Shown: positions 48,071 through 59,060 of the stretch, piece by piece
How the letters are laid out: each line of letters starts with the position of its first letter
Numbering within the stretch: position 1 is the first letter of the stretch
NCBI RefSeq assembly: GCF_947179515.1
Contig: NC_067474.1
Span: forward strand, 95,669,324-95,733,323
Reading direction: 5' to 3'
From: Apodemus sylvaticus
Lineage: Eukaryota > Chordata > Mammalia > Rodentia > Muridae
DNA length: 64,000 nt
Notes under the pieces: generated by a model
Told to the model about the DNA's origin: nothing
Databases searched by the model: none
Seen by the model: only the letters and a program-made list of their open reading frames with translations
Made by a program: the position numbers and the translations under genes

Positions 48071-48094
48071 AAGCCATGAGCCTGCCATACTTGC

Positions 48095-48506
48095 CTGGAT
48101 AGTGAAGCGAACGGGCTCCTTCTGAACTTTCCCATCCACAACAAAACCTTGGCTGTCCCTGTCTGTGGCTAGGAAAGTGAAACAGTCCTCCTGGGCGCTG
48201 CCTCCTGAGTGCCGGTAGGCCACGCCCCTGCTGTCCACATCACGCTGGGTGAAATTGTGTTGAAGCACTTTCCCCCTCAGGTAGAGGAACCCGTGACGTG
48301 GGAGCTGAGCCAGAAAGAAAGTGAGGTTCTCTGGAGGTGTGTCCGGGTCGGTCAGCTGAAGGTGATCCGTGGACAGTAGGCCCGTGGCGCCTTGGGCCAG
48401 CCTCAGCCTCTCGTTCTTGGTCAGCACAGGCAAGGCGCTGTCCACAGTCTGCAGTGTGATCTCAAACACCCCGTGCTGCGTCTGCAGGCCATTGCTGATG
48501 GTAAAT
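48095..48506 (-). CDS. Frem1: Frem1 window exon 2: end of one CSPG repeat plus a whole one, GC donor
   Basis: 412 nt. The acceptor is a strong pyrimidine tract ending ctctctttgccag; the first base completes an Arg codon begun in exon 1 and reads into FTISNGLQTQHGVFEITLQ. A second CSPG repeat follows (ALPVLTKNERLRLAQGATGL, then LQLTDPDTPPENLTFFL, then QRDVDSRGVAYRHSGG) and ends at VRFTIQ. NLT and NFT are potential N-glycosylation sites. The 5' splice site is CAG|GCAAGT: a GC donor is the only choice that joins in frame to exon 3 (VDRLDKAAPRI). Using the GT four bases further on would shift the frame. A rodent interspersed repeat ends only about 30 nt inside the following intron. Confidence 0.95.
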
Positions 48507-48954
48507 CTGGCAAAGAGAGGCAAGGCAGCCTTCAGCATGGGCTCTTGTGTCCCCATCGACTGGAATGAAATGATAACACACACACCTTTACTACAGGACA
48601 CACCACATTGAGACTTAAAGGGAAAAGCGGGGATGGGATTCCTGAAGAGCATCCTTCAGTTATTAAACCAGTTGCTAGGCAATCTACACGTTGACCGCGC
48701 TATACCCAAGAGTATTTCCCCAACACCACTGATGTCCCTCTTATGACGAAGCAGGCAAGTTCAGCGTAATCTTTTTGTCCCAAACAGGAATTTCCTGTCC
48801 AACTGGACTCATTGTGTGAGTAGCTAGTGTGCTCATATATTTTTAATATTGCAATAATACATTTTCATGGACTGTAGAAAACAGAATGTTAAAGACCACA
48901 GTATAATGAGACACTGAGTAGGATAATTTAGTCTAGTTCATATATTTCCATGCT

Positions 48955-49035
48955 CTTTTTCAGTACTGGGTATTGAACCCAGAGCTTTGCATGTGCTAGT
49001 CTACTGTTCTACCACTGTGCTATATTCCCGAACAT
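48955..49035 (-). mobile_element. B4/ID-like SINE fragment, antisense
   Basis: gtactgggtattgaacccag and ctaccactgtgctatattcc are the antisense tRNA-like head. Confidence 0.65.
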
Positions 49036-49099
49036 AGTTTTTATTTCTATAAAAGCAAAACAAAACAAAACAAAACCCCAAAACTGTCTCTTTCTTGGA

Positions 49100-49213
<114 letters not shown>

Positions 49214-49802
49214 ATGTGTGCTACAGCATGAGTGCAGAGTCATTGGACAATCTGCACATCAGTGTCAGGTCTTATTTTATTGGAAACAAGTTCTGTTGTT
49301 TGTAGCTATATACGACAGGCTAGCTGCACCACCACCCCTGCACTCCCCGGACTCCAGGGATTCTTATGTCTCTAGGACATGTCACCACTGGAATGCTGGG
49401 ACTGCAGATGTGCACTACTGCATCTAGCAGCAGTGTTTGTAAGAACACTGGTAAAGTGTGTAAAAGGCAGATCATATTATTCAGCCCCATGTTATCTTAT
49501 CTAGCTCTCTCTCCTTTCTGGGACGTCTTATCATTCTTCTGTAAGATGAAGAGAGGATAGGTCAGATGAATACGAGATACCAGAGTACAATGCGAGACTC
49601 TAACCTCTTAAGGTCTACGTGTGCTTTTTGACACCTGCTTCATTTGAGATCTGTAGGTATTGATGATGGACAAGGATCCTTCTCCTGATGAAGGAGAAAT
49701 TTAGAAACCTAATGGAGGGCACGAACAGGTGGATAAGAGTTAGCACTACAACTCAGATTATTTGTCTCTGCACACGCTGTTCTTACAGACTTTGCACCAA
49801 TA

Positions 49803-49807
<5 letters not shown>

Positions 49808-49847
<40 letters not shown>
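49808..49847. repeat. (CA)n microsatellite
   Basis: About 19 CA units. Confidence 0.97.
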
Positions 49848-50071
49848 TCAAGATTTGTAGTCCCTAAGTACCAATGTCCAACTTTGAAGAGAAAGTAGAA
49901 ATGACACATGTTTGGGGTTAGTTGACTCTTACAGTCTTGAGTATATGTTTTCTTTACGTCAATCACTAGGGCTATTCCATTCACAGCAGTCAGTTGCACA
50001 GTAACACTGGTTTTTGATGTTTCAACATTTTGTTTCCACTGTAAAGAAACTTAATAATATCATGGACTGTC

Positions 50072-50430
50072 CTAGTCAGCGTTAACTGTCAACTTGATAG
50101 AGCCTAATATCACCTGAGAAGGAAGTCTCCATCAATAGGTTGTCAAAATCAGACAGGATTGTGAGCATGTTTGTTAGAGATTGGCTTGACTGTAAATTGA
50201 AGTAGGAGAGTTCAGCCAACTGTGGGCGGCACCATTCTTTAAGCAGGTGATCCTAAGCTGTGCAACAAAGCCAGCTAAGCATGAGTCTGCTAGAGCAAGC
50301 CAGTACAGTGAGTAGCAGGCTTCAAGTTTCTGATGGAGTTTCTGCCCTGATTTCCCTCAATCATGGAGTATAAGCCAAATAAATCCTTTCCTCCCCTAAC
50401 CTGCTTTTGGCTATGGTGTGTGAAGGGAAA
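50072..50430 (+). mobile_element. Rodent interspersed repeat
   Basis: gtcaacttgatagagcctaa, ccaactgtgggcggcaccat and taagccaaataaatcctttc are in the order of a common rodent repeat; the same family is seen diverged at 60236-60610. Family not assigned. Confidence 0.8.
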
Positions 50431-50602
50431 GAAACGTATGAACTTATTTATGTAAATAAGGCACAATATTAGAACTCTGAAAAGTTAGAAGTTCATTAGT
50501 ATCAAATGAAATTGACAAATTTACCACAGGCCAAAGGAATGAATGGACTAAGAATTACTCAGAGTTGTTTCTTAGTAGCTTCTTTCCATTCATGGGTGCT
50601 GG

Positions 50603-50604
<2 letters not shown>

Positions 50605-50679
<75 letters not shown>

Positions 50680-50705
50680 ACACACACATACATACATACA
50701 CATAT
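50605..50705. repeat. Compound (CA)n(TA)n(CATA)n microsatellite
   Basis: CA, then TA, then GTAT/CATA units; the TA part is self-complementary. Confidence 0.97.
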
Positions 50706-51388
50706 ATGCATGCAGGATGCAAACTCCAGTGGAGTAAGAATATGTGGAGTATGTTTATATTGATATAAAAATTTGTAATAGCATATTTTACTGGAATATA
50801 ACATTAAGTCACATAAAACCCATCTGTTTTAACTAGATAGAGCATGGCATTTATTGTACAAATCTGGCATATTCGACCAGGACATTCTTTATCCCCTGAA
50901 TTGGCTCTTGTACTCTAGGATTTGAGAGGAGATGATTTACTTCTGACCAGGAAGGACCTGAAGCCAGGCTTTGAAACCAGCCTTCCTGGGGCAAAGGACT
51001 CAGGCAAAAGCATACTCAGCAAAAGGTCAAGAGAGATAGGCTTGGCTGAGTGCAGATTTTGCTTTGAAGATTATGCTAAAAGGTTTTGTTGGATAATTTT
51101 ATACATGCTCAAATCTATCCTCTTCCACTCTTTCTCCTCCAATTCTCCCATTATCTCTCTACTACTTTTCTCTCCTAACTTCATGTACTATGGTTTTAAA
51201 CTAAGTTCACTTAATGCCTATGTGCACAAGTGTTGGACAATCTCCTGAAGAATGGGGAGCTTCTAGGGTCCCATCCCTACTGAAAAGTGACTATTCTTCA
51301 GCAGCCATCAGGAACTAATAGTTCCTTCACTAGGCATGGGACTCTCCCCGTCTATGCTGCTATTATGGCTGGTTTGGTCTTAACACAG

Positions 51389-51705
51389 TCAGTCACAGCT
51401 GCTGTGAGTGCATTTCTGCAATGGCCCTGTCATGTCTAGCAAATGATGTTTTCCTGCCATCTTCCCACCACTGCTGGCTCTCGCCATCTTTTTGCCCCAT
51501 GCTGTGATGCTGAGGCCTAAGCCATAGGGTGAGAGGGATGATATCAATATCCAAATATCATTTGGAATTGCGCACTCCATGGTCTCTTGTTTTTTTTTTT
51601 TTTTTACACATGGACCAGTTGTGGAACTGTATGAATCACCATTTACTAGGGTGGGTGGGTGTCTCTGATGAGGACTGAAAGATGCACTAATCGACTCCTC
51701 TACCA
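51389..51705 (+). mobile_element. L1-derived fragment
   Basis: tgcaatggccctgtcatgtc, aaatgatgttttcctgccat and gatgaggactgaaagatgca match a rodent L1 3' region; a T-run sits at 51590-51605. Confidence 0.55.
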
Positions 51706-52255
51706 TTTCTTAAGTAAAATGGCTTTCTGTTTCCTAACAGATTCCATATAAACTTTTTGAGGAAGTTTAGATCAGTTATCAGTAATAAGATAAGAACTTA
51801 GGGGGCAATTTAGTATTATGTCCATTTAGTAGAATATTGTATTAAGTTGTTCCCCCCCCCCAAAAAAAAAGTTTTCCCCTAGGGCCTATGACCTTGCCAG
51901 TCATGATTTTAGACTCCATTATTTGTACTAAGCACTAATTTTGTCTTGTGAAATGGAGCTTAAATCCAACCAGAAAGCAACTGGTTACTACCATGACATT
52001 AGCACCACTGTTGTGCCCATGGACATATCTTGCTAGGCTAGGTGTTATTATAGCTCTCAAGTTCAGGGAAGCCTAAAGATTTTCAGTTTTTTGATTAGCA
52101 AGTCACAAAGACTATCTATAGGGAAAGTAGGGTGTGATACATAGAATAGCAATTGATGTTCCCAAAGTTAAAATAGCTAAATGAAATAAAGTTTAAAAAT
52201 TTCACATATCCCTGATCTAAGTTTGTAAGCAATGTGATTTTCCCTGGAGCATTAG

Positions 52256-52648
52256 TGTCTTAGTCAGGGTTTCTATTCCTGCACAAACATCATGACCAAG
52301 AAGCAAGTTGGGAAGGAAAGGGTTTATTCCGCTTATACTTCCACACAGCTGTTCATCACCAAAGGAAGTCAGGATTGGAACTCAAGCAGGTCAGGAAGCA
52401 GGAGCTGACGCAGAAGTCATGGAGGGATGTTCCTTGCTGGCTTGCTTCCCATGGCTTGCTCAGCCTGCTTTCTTATAGAACCCAAGAGCACCAGCCCAAA
52501 AGTAGCACCACCCACAAGGGGCCCTCCCCTTTGATCACTAATTGAGAAAATGCCCCACAGCTGGATCTCATGGAGGCACTTCCCCAACTGAAGCTTTCTC
52601 TGATGACTCCAGCCTTTGTTAAGTTGTCACACAAAACCAGCCAGTACA
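52256..52648 (+). mobile_element. Rodent interspersed repeat, near complete
   Basis: tcagggtttctattcctgca, gctgttcatcaccaaaggaa, gaaaatgccccacagctgga and cacaaaaccagccagtacaa in order. Low divergence to the partial copy at 63720-64000 in several blocks. Family not assigned. Confidence 0.85.
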
Positions 52649-53020
52649 ATTAGTATGTACAGTTTGAAGAAAGACACTGAGTTGTTCTGGGAATTATATA
52701 TAAAAAAATCAGCAAGCATATTTTTGTTGATGAATAAGTTCTATACAAATTGGAAATTTTCTTTGGCTGAACATGAAGTATCATCAAATAATTTTGATGA
52801 AAATAAAGTGCACTTAAAGAGACATCTGTGTGTTCTTCAGACCTCTTGTGGACGGCGACAAAGGTCAGTGGAGAAGCACTCTGAGCTGCAGCATTGGCTC
52901 TGCCTCTCTGGCAAGGTCTTCACAGGACTGACTTCATTCTCTTCTTCCCTGTGCCTTCAGCAATGCTCCCGTTTTCTAGCTCTATCCAGTACCCAAAGTG
53001 CCACAAGAAAGAAGTGAGGG

Positions 53021-53050
53021 CACACACACACACACACACACACACACACC
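53021..53050. repeat. (CA)n microsatellite
   Basis: About 14 CA units. Confidence 0.95.
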
Positions 53051-53264
53051 GCCTCCAAGGCCTCTTCCCCCATTTACCTCTCTGAAATACGCTTCACACA
53101 GTCCATTCTGCCCAGCCCCCTTCTCAAATGAAATGACTCTCTATCCCATAGCACATCCCAGCATCAAATATGCTTTCTGGGGGAGTGTAAATTAGTCATC
53201 AGGAACTCAGCAGCAATGTGAGCAAAAAGCCATGCAGTTTTATAATTTTCTTAAACTTGATTTC

Positions 53265-53338
53265 ACGGGTATGTGTGTGTCCCTGTGGAGTGTGTGGCCT
53301 TTCATATGTGTGTGTCCGTGTGTGTACACGTGTGTGTA

Positions 53339-53369
<31 letters not shown>

Positions 53370-53390
53370 ATACACACACGTGTGTGTTGA
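53265..53390. repeat. Imperfect (TG)n microsatellite
   Basis: TG-rich with several interruptions and tacacg inserts. Confidence 0.9.
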
Positions 53391-53399
53391 CATCCGGTA

Positions 53400-53600
53400 T
53401 CTTCCTTGACTGCTCTCTGTGGTTGGTTGGTTGTTGGTATGGTCTTTTACTGGCCCTGGAGCTTATGAATTCGGCAACAATGAGCAAACAGTGTGCTCCA
53501 GGGATGTGCCCGTATCTACCCCAGCTCTGGGATCTCGGATGTGTGCCATCCGGCCTGCATGGCAAGCATTTTACCAGCTGAGCCATCTCCTCGCCCTCAT
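53400..53600 (-). mobile_element. SINE-like block, antisense, tentative
   Basis: tgcatggcaagcattttacc and agctgagccatctcctcgcc resemble the antisense head of B4/RSINE-type elements. Confidence 0.5.
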
Positions 53601-54539
53601 GATCTGCATTTTTAATATTAGCACTACTTGTAGAGTTAAAGAGTTTGTGCCCCATTAAAGGCTGTCAACTATCAGCCAGAAAGGAAGAAGAAAGCAATAG
53701 GAGCTGGAACAGGTCAGGAACGAGGCGATCGAGTGCGAGCCACAGTGAGGAGCCAGACGCTCCACGGTGGCCATTTTTAATATTTGACCCGAGACTCAGT
53801 TCTGAAAAATGTCCTTTGAAGAAATGTCTTTCAAGCTCAGTGTCAAGGCAAACATGACCTCTTGAAGGACACTGAAACTGTCTCCTGACCCACAGTGTCC
53901 CTCTCACACCCCTCCCGCCTGATGCTGGGGAATCTGACCACCTGGGAAACAGGCAATGTGCCATCTGACAGATGGGAGTGAGGGTGAGCAGGCCAGGGAC
54001 CACGGAAGAGTAAGAAATACATTTACTGAGGCCAGTGCTCCCAGCTGGGACCCCGAAGCAGCTGTCTGCATTGACCTAAAGCTAATAAGTCAGGGGTGAA
54101 AAAAGATGCAATTTCTAAACATGACTGGATCGAATACATCATTCCACTTTTGTGAGTAATGAGGAAAGCTACTCAACTGGCAGAGAAGCCTCAGCCAGGG
54201 TGAGAGACGGAGCGAATGGTTCCGCTTGGATTCCCATCAGAGTAAAGCTAGCACACAGTGACGAAACAAGGTCAGCAGAGCTCCTGCCTGCAAGGCGCGA
54301 GCAAAGAGACTCACCCGTGCCTCCCTTCACAAGCCTGCAAACACATTCGGAAAGTCCGTGGCGTCCATCCCGAGGTGAGGGGGCAGCTAAGGGTGTGGTG
54401 GTTCTGTCTGCAGGTCAATTTGGTGTGATTTCCCTTGTTACTCCCTCCTCCCGCTCCCATACCCTGCAAAAAGATGCAGCCGGGATGACCGGCATTCTCC
54501 TAAAATTTGGGGGATGACTTCAGGTTCGTCTAGGGGTGT

Positions 54540-55340
54540 CTGCCTGGTCTGATTTTACCGTTACCACAATGCTGTCAAGCTTTCTGCATTTCCTGGCACT
54601 AGAGTTGGCTGAAGAATCTGCCATCTGTCATGGCATTTAAAAGATAAAAATGGAGTCATAAACAGTGCCAGCTCCTCAGGAAAAAAAAAAAAAAGTCCAG
54701 CCGGCATGTCAAAATGGAGGACATTAACACGTTCTTTCAGGGCCCAGCCGCCAGCAGCTGAAGTCAGCTTGCTAATCGCTCCATGTCATCTGTCCTAGAG
54801 CGGGCTGCCAAATCTCTCTTCCAGGCCAGCAGCACCAAACAATGCGGGGGAAATTTATGATTCACAAAATATTTTTGCAGAAGGTAAAATTCAACCATTA
54901 AACCCTATTTAATTAATGCCGCCACATCCTACATTAAAAAGAGAAAGAGGGAAAATTCTCTACCACAGAACTCATCTCTTTTACCCAGCCAAATTCCTTG
55001 CCAAACTTAACAGCAAGCAACATAAATTTGGGTGATTAGATTGGTTGCATATATTTAATTTTTAAAAAGCACCATGATCACACTTTCATTAAAACAGGCA
55101 CTCAGCTTTGGTTTAGAGCCACCTGACAAACAACACAGCGTCCCGTGATTGGGCGAGCGAAATGACAAGATTAAAATGTGGATCTTGGGCAGATGCGAGG
55201 CTCTTCCATTATAAATATGTAAAACTGCTGGCCCCAGATCAGAACGACACATTGAAGGGCTTCCTTCGCACAAACAGAGTCTCCACTAATTTCTGCCACG
55301 AGAAAGGTACAGTGCAAAGAATACTTCGTTTGTAATAAAC
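54540..55340. promoter_or_regulatory. Candidate conserved non-coding element (enhancer-like)
   Basis: About 800 bp without identifiable repeats except one short A-run, in an otherwise repeat-packed intron. It has balanced composition and many developmental-type motif cores: ATTTAATTAATGC, TTTATGATTC, ATATTTAATTTTT, GATTAGATTGG, GTGATTGGGCGAG and CATTATAAATATG. Texture is that of deeply conserved intronic elements; conservation and activity are inference. Confidence 0.45.
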
Positions 55341-55694
55341 CCTCGGTTCCCAAGGAAGTCCTGATGCACGGTTGTTACGTCAATTGGGCGATGCCTTTGT
55401 CTATCGAAATTTAGGACTCTGTGCACAAACTGGTAACAACTACATCCCTCTCAAGATGGTGGCTAGGGGACTGGAAGAAAGACATACGGAGCATCTGGTG
55501 CCCTGCCCAAGACGACGTGGGTATTTGGACAACAGGCGCGTCCCCACAGGTAAATGGAGGATGGATGCTCTCTGCCCTTCACGCCCCTCCCTGTGGCCCT
55601 GTTTCCCAGTCTGAGTCACTCAAAGGCCATCCTGGTGAGCCCTGTCATGTGCCTACACTACCTTCACTCTTGAAATGGCCACGCTGCTCTACAG

Positions 55695-55901
55695 CAGTGG
55701 TCTCAGCCTTCTTAACATTGCAACCTTCATACAGTTCTTCATGTTATAGTGACCCCCAGCCATAAAAGTATTTCACTTCTGCTTTCATAACTGTAAGGGT
55801 GTTACATTATGAACCACAGTGTAAATATCTGATATACAGGATAACTAATATGTGACTCCCCAACCCCAATGAGGTCGCGACCCACAGGTTGAGAACCACT
55901 G
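55695..55901 (-). mobile_element. URR1 hAT element
   Basis: Ends cagtggtctcagcctt and aggttgagaaccactg, internal agtatttcacttctgctttc-type core. Its target duplication is not clear. Confidence 0.85.
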
Positions 55902-56260
55902 CACTATATCAACTTTTTATTCTAATGAAATAAATGTTCTTAGAAAGAAACCTTTTAACTCTATAAACCAGAAATGTTCATGCACTAAAATCTCAATTCC
56001 ACAAATGCTACAAAAATATATACAAGAAAACAATTTCTTGAATTCTGGGTAGCTGTTTCTCAAGGCTGCCAGAGACTAGGACTCATATTCTTTGTTAAAA
56101 AAGAGGAAACTAAATGTGAAAAGCAGGTAGAGAGCATCCCCGGCAGCAGGGGTGTCTCCAGGACCACGCGGAAGGGTGAAAGGGTGAGTGAGGTAGCAGG
56201 GCCAAGCTCTCACGTCCAGGCCTTGGCTCCTGTGCATCTGCCTCCCCCTGCCAACACCCC

Positions 56261-56280
56261 TCCCCCCCCCCCCCCCCCCG
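56261..56280. repeat. Poly(C) run
   Basis: C-run with one break at its left edge; G-run on the gene strand. Confidence 0.95.
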
Positions 56281-56625
56281 CCATTTCACACCTTCTTGTC
56301 ACCAGAAACACAAATCGTCAAAAAGCAACCCCATTATGCAAAGCCAAACCGAAAACAGAATATCAAGAAACAAAAGGAAGTGAAGGTCCAGTTAGTACAT
56401 TGAGGTGAGGACCCAAGAGTCCCTTTGTCTACAGGAGGGCCTGGCAGGGCTTCTGGAAATGTTCATGGAGGCTCAAGAAGACACTCAGAGCTGGACAAAG
56501 CCAGCTCGGGGATGCTGGTCCTGAGGCATCAGATTCTTGGAGAGCCTTTCAAAAGACAGATTTCAGCTGAGATTGGAGTTACCAAACCTGGCATGAGGCC
56601 CAAGAATTTGGGATGTGTAATGTTC

Positions 56626-56880
56626 CCACGTGAGATGCTCCCATGTGAGATGCTCCCATGTGAGGTCCTCCCATGTGAGGTCCTCCCATGCAAGGTGCTC
56701 CCATGTGAGGTCACCCCATGTGAGGTCACCCCATGTGAGGTGCTCCCATGTGAGATGCTCCCATGTGAGGTCCTCCCATGTGAGGTCTTCCCATGTGAGG
56801 TGCTCCCATGCAAGGTGCTCCCATGTGAGGTCACCCCATGTGAGGTCACCCCATGTGAGGTGCTCCCATATTAGATGCTC
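56626..56880. repeat. 15-bp minisatellite with higher-order period
   Basis: Seventeen units of ccatgtgaggtgctc type. Variants recur in order (agatg, tcctc, caagg, cacc, cacc, gtgctc), giving a second period of 105 bp (7 units) and then 120 bp (8 units): caagg units at 56686 and 56806, cacc pairs at 56701/56716 and 56821/56836. 15 is a multiple of 3, so PCEVL- and TSHG-type ORFs on both strands are artefacts. Confidence 0.97.
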
Positions 56881-57423
56881 CCATGGACAGAATCAAAAGG
56901 TCCCAGAAATGGGTATAAAATCAAATACCCTGTTTCTAATAAACCTGTTAGACCATGGAGCACCCGTTTCTTTAGCAAACAGGAAATAGCAAGCACTAGT
57001 CCTGTCTGAATGTCCTTACCCCTCCATGATCACACTTGCTATTGCAAAGATGGATGGTAAGATGGTGGCCAAGGAAAGACAGTCACCCCAATGGCAACAC
57101 CAGGGTAAGAACAATGGTGCAGTGCCAATTCTGTTCTCCCTATGTGCCAAACCTTGCTGTGTGCACGTCACATGCTAATTCATTTGAACCTCCCTATGGC
57201 CCAACTGGCAAGTAAAATGAACACCCTCCTGTCCCATAGAAGGACCAGTAATACATGTAGCTTGATGACATTCGGGGCACTATGAATCACAAAGGCAATA
57301 AATGACCCTGAACCTGCATTTTCACAATGGCAACATACAACTCAAACACAGAGCCAGCTAGGAGAGGAATCTCTCCTGTCTCACGCTTTCATTGATGTGC
57401 AACAGCACTCAAGCGCAGACTCA

Positions 57424-57521
57424 GTAAAGATATTGCTCAATTAAATAATTATCTCCCCGTTTTAGGACATCTGTAAAGATATTGCTCAATTAAATAATTA
57501 TCTCCCCGTTTTAGGACATCT
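57424..57521. repeat. Perfect 49-bp tandem duplication
   Basis: Two identical 49-bp copies (57424-57472, 57473-57521) starting gtaaagatattgctcaatta. Confidence 0.98.
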
Positions 57522-57547
57522 GTAAAGCGAAAGAGGTGTGGGGGGGA

Positions 57548-57870
57548 TGGGTGAGTTAGTAAGGGGCTTGATTTGAAAGCATGAGGACTTGAATTCGAAC
57601 CCTAGAACCCACGTTTAAAAACAAAACAAACAAAAACAAAAAACCCTGAGTGTACTGGCAAGCTATCCAAATGCTTGAGACAGAGACAGGAAGCTTCCTG
57701 GGCTCACTGATTGGCCAGCCTGGCCTGCTGTGTAAGATCAAGGATGAGACGAGACATTATCTCAAAAACAAGGTGGATGGCATGTGAAGATCGGCACCCA
57801 GGGTTGTGCTCTGCCTTTCATATGTACATGTGCTTGCACACATGTGCTTGCACACACGTGTGCACCACCC
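57548..57870 (+). mobile_element. B3-type SINE, long, with A-rich insert
   Basis: gaattcgaaccctagaaccc body; tgagtgtactggcaagctat and acccagggttgtgctctgcc follow the longer B3 pattern, ending in CA-rich sequence. Confidence 0.6.

Positions 57871-57875
<5 letters not shown>

Positions 57876-57912
<37 letters not shown>
57876..57912. repeat. (GA)n microsatellite
   Basis: About 18 GA units. Confidence 0.97.
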
Positions 57913-57915
<3 letters not shown>

Positions 57916-58379
57916 TAGTTCATATCAGTCTGTATTTGTTGTTCTTGTTGTTGTTTAATATTGGACTTAATCAAGATCATCCCTCAGAAATCACTTTGAA
58001 AGTTAAGATGTCAAGGAATATAATCCTTACTGACAGAGAGACTGCTCATCACAGCCAGGAACTTAAATAGATAGAATATGACAGAGAAGAGATGTAAATG
58101 TGGGTGCCTTTATAGTCCATGTGAGTTAATGGAAACCACTGGATAATATAGGAGTCTGCTACGCTTATGTTACTTTCTAGTACACTCCAGAAGTTAAAAG
58201 GATGTGGTAAACAGCGTACTGGGGATCAATAGTCCTGTATCTATTGCAGACAAACTAATGCTCTCTAACTGGTAAACATAAAGGCTGGATCAATACCCAG
58301 TGGTTAATCCAAGATTGGCTGATCCTTTCCTCTGGCTGGGGTCTCTGATTTTATGAAGGACTACATGCCCAGCTAGCCT

Positions 58380-58680
58380 GCACTGTTATTAGAATTTTAA
58401 TATTTAATATATCCACATTTTAAATGAATGCAGATTTGCATTAGCGTTGTGTCTTTGCCTTTTCACCCCAGATTGTTATTCATCCCCATGATTTATTTGA
58501 TACTGAATCCTTGAGCAGGTGCACAGTCCCCAATTATAACACGGTTTCTATGGGGAAATATGATCCACTTTGTGACAACGTGATTTATGATATAGTTACA
58601 GGAACATGTTGTGTCAAAAGGCAGTGTCTGCTCATGCCAAATTTATTATGCTAATATGTGCCTTCGCCTCAGATAGAAAA
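58380..58680. promoter_or_regulatory. Candidate conserved non-coding block beside exon 1
   Basis: Repeat-free, AT-rich, with a perfect POU octamer ATTTGCAT (58434-58441 region) directly followed by TAGCG, and clustered TTTATGAT, TTATTATGCTAAT and CCCAATTATAAC elements. It lies about 400 nt downstream of the exon 1 donor. Inferred from texture only. Confidence 0.35.
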
Positions 58681-59060
58681 ATGCACTCAGAGAAGGGAAA
58701 TTACATTTCTGTCTTTCTGGAGTGAGGGTCTTCTCAGTTCTTTGTGTTCCTGTCAGAGAAGGGCTTGAACACAGATCTGCATATGACACTTAGCTTTTAA
58801 CCACAGCCGTGGTTGTTTGCCATTTTAATAATGTGTTTTCGCCTTTCCTACAGTTGGGAAACAGAAGAAAAATAGGAGAGCTGGAAAAGGACTGGATGTT
58901 CCTTCCTCTAAATTACATTGTTTCGTGTATCCGTAAGCAATGTCCCATGTCAGAAACACATAGCACAGTGGATAGTGCAGTGGGGCACACCAACGTCACT
59001 CCTTTTCTCTTTCTAAGCATTAATTTAAGGAAGGGGTGCAGAAAAGTGTCATGGGCTCAC

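Larger units (their letters stand above)
43992..48094 (-). other. Intron between exons 2 and 3 (GC-AG)
   Basis: 4.1 kb. Holds a (TATC)n tract, a duplicated palindrome (45987-46026), an L1 3' end and a rodent interspersed repeat ending close to the GC donor. 44050-45530 and 46050-47100 show nothing recognised. Confidence 0.8.

Noticed and set aside
48507..48652. Longer reading of exon 2 with an in-frame Met and an alternative acceptor (AG at 48561-48560, exon from 48559)
   Set aside because: The frame is open, but that acceptor would need the previous exon to end in phase 0, whereas exon 1 ends after two bases. The acceptor at 48506 has a better pyrimidine tract and restores RFTISNG.
55055..55273. 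72-codon minus-strand ORF in the motif-rich block as an exon
   Set aside because: Exons 1 and 2 join directly with matching phase and continuous CSPG sequence; the block is better explained as non-coding.
56425..56989. 149-, 119- and 106-codon repetitive ORFs
   Set aside because: Produced by the 15-bp array on both strands.
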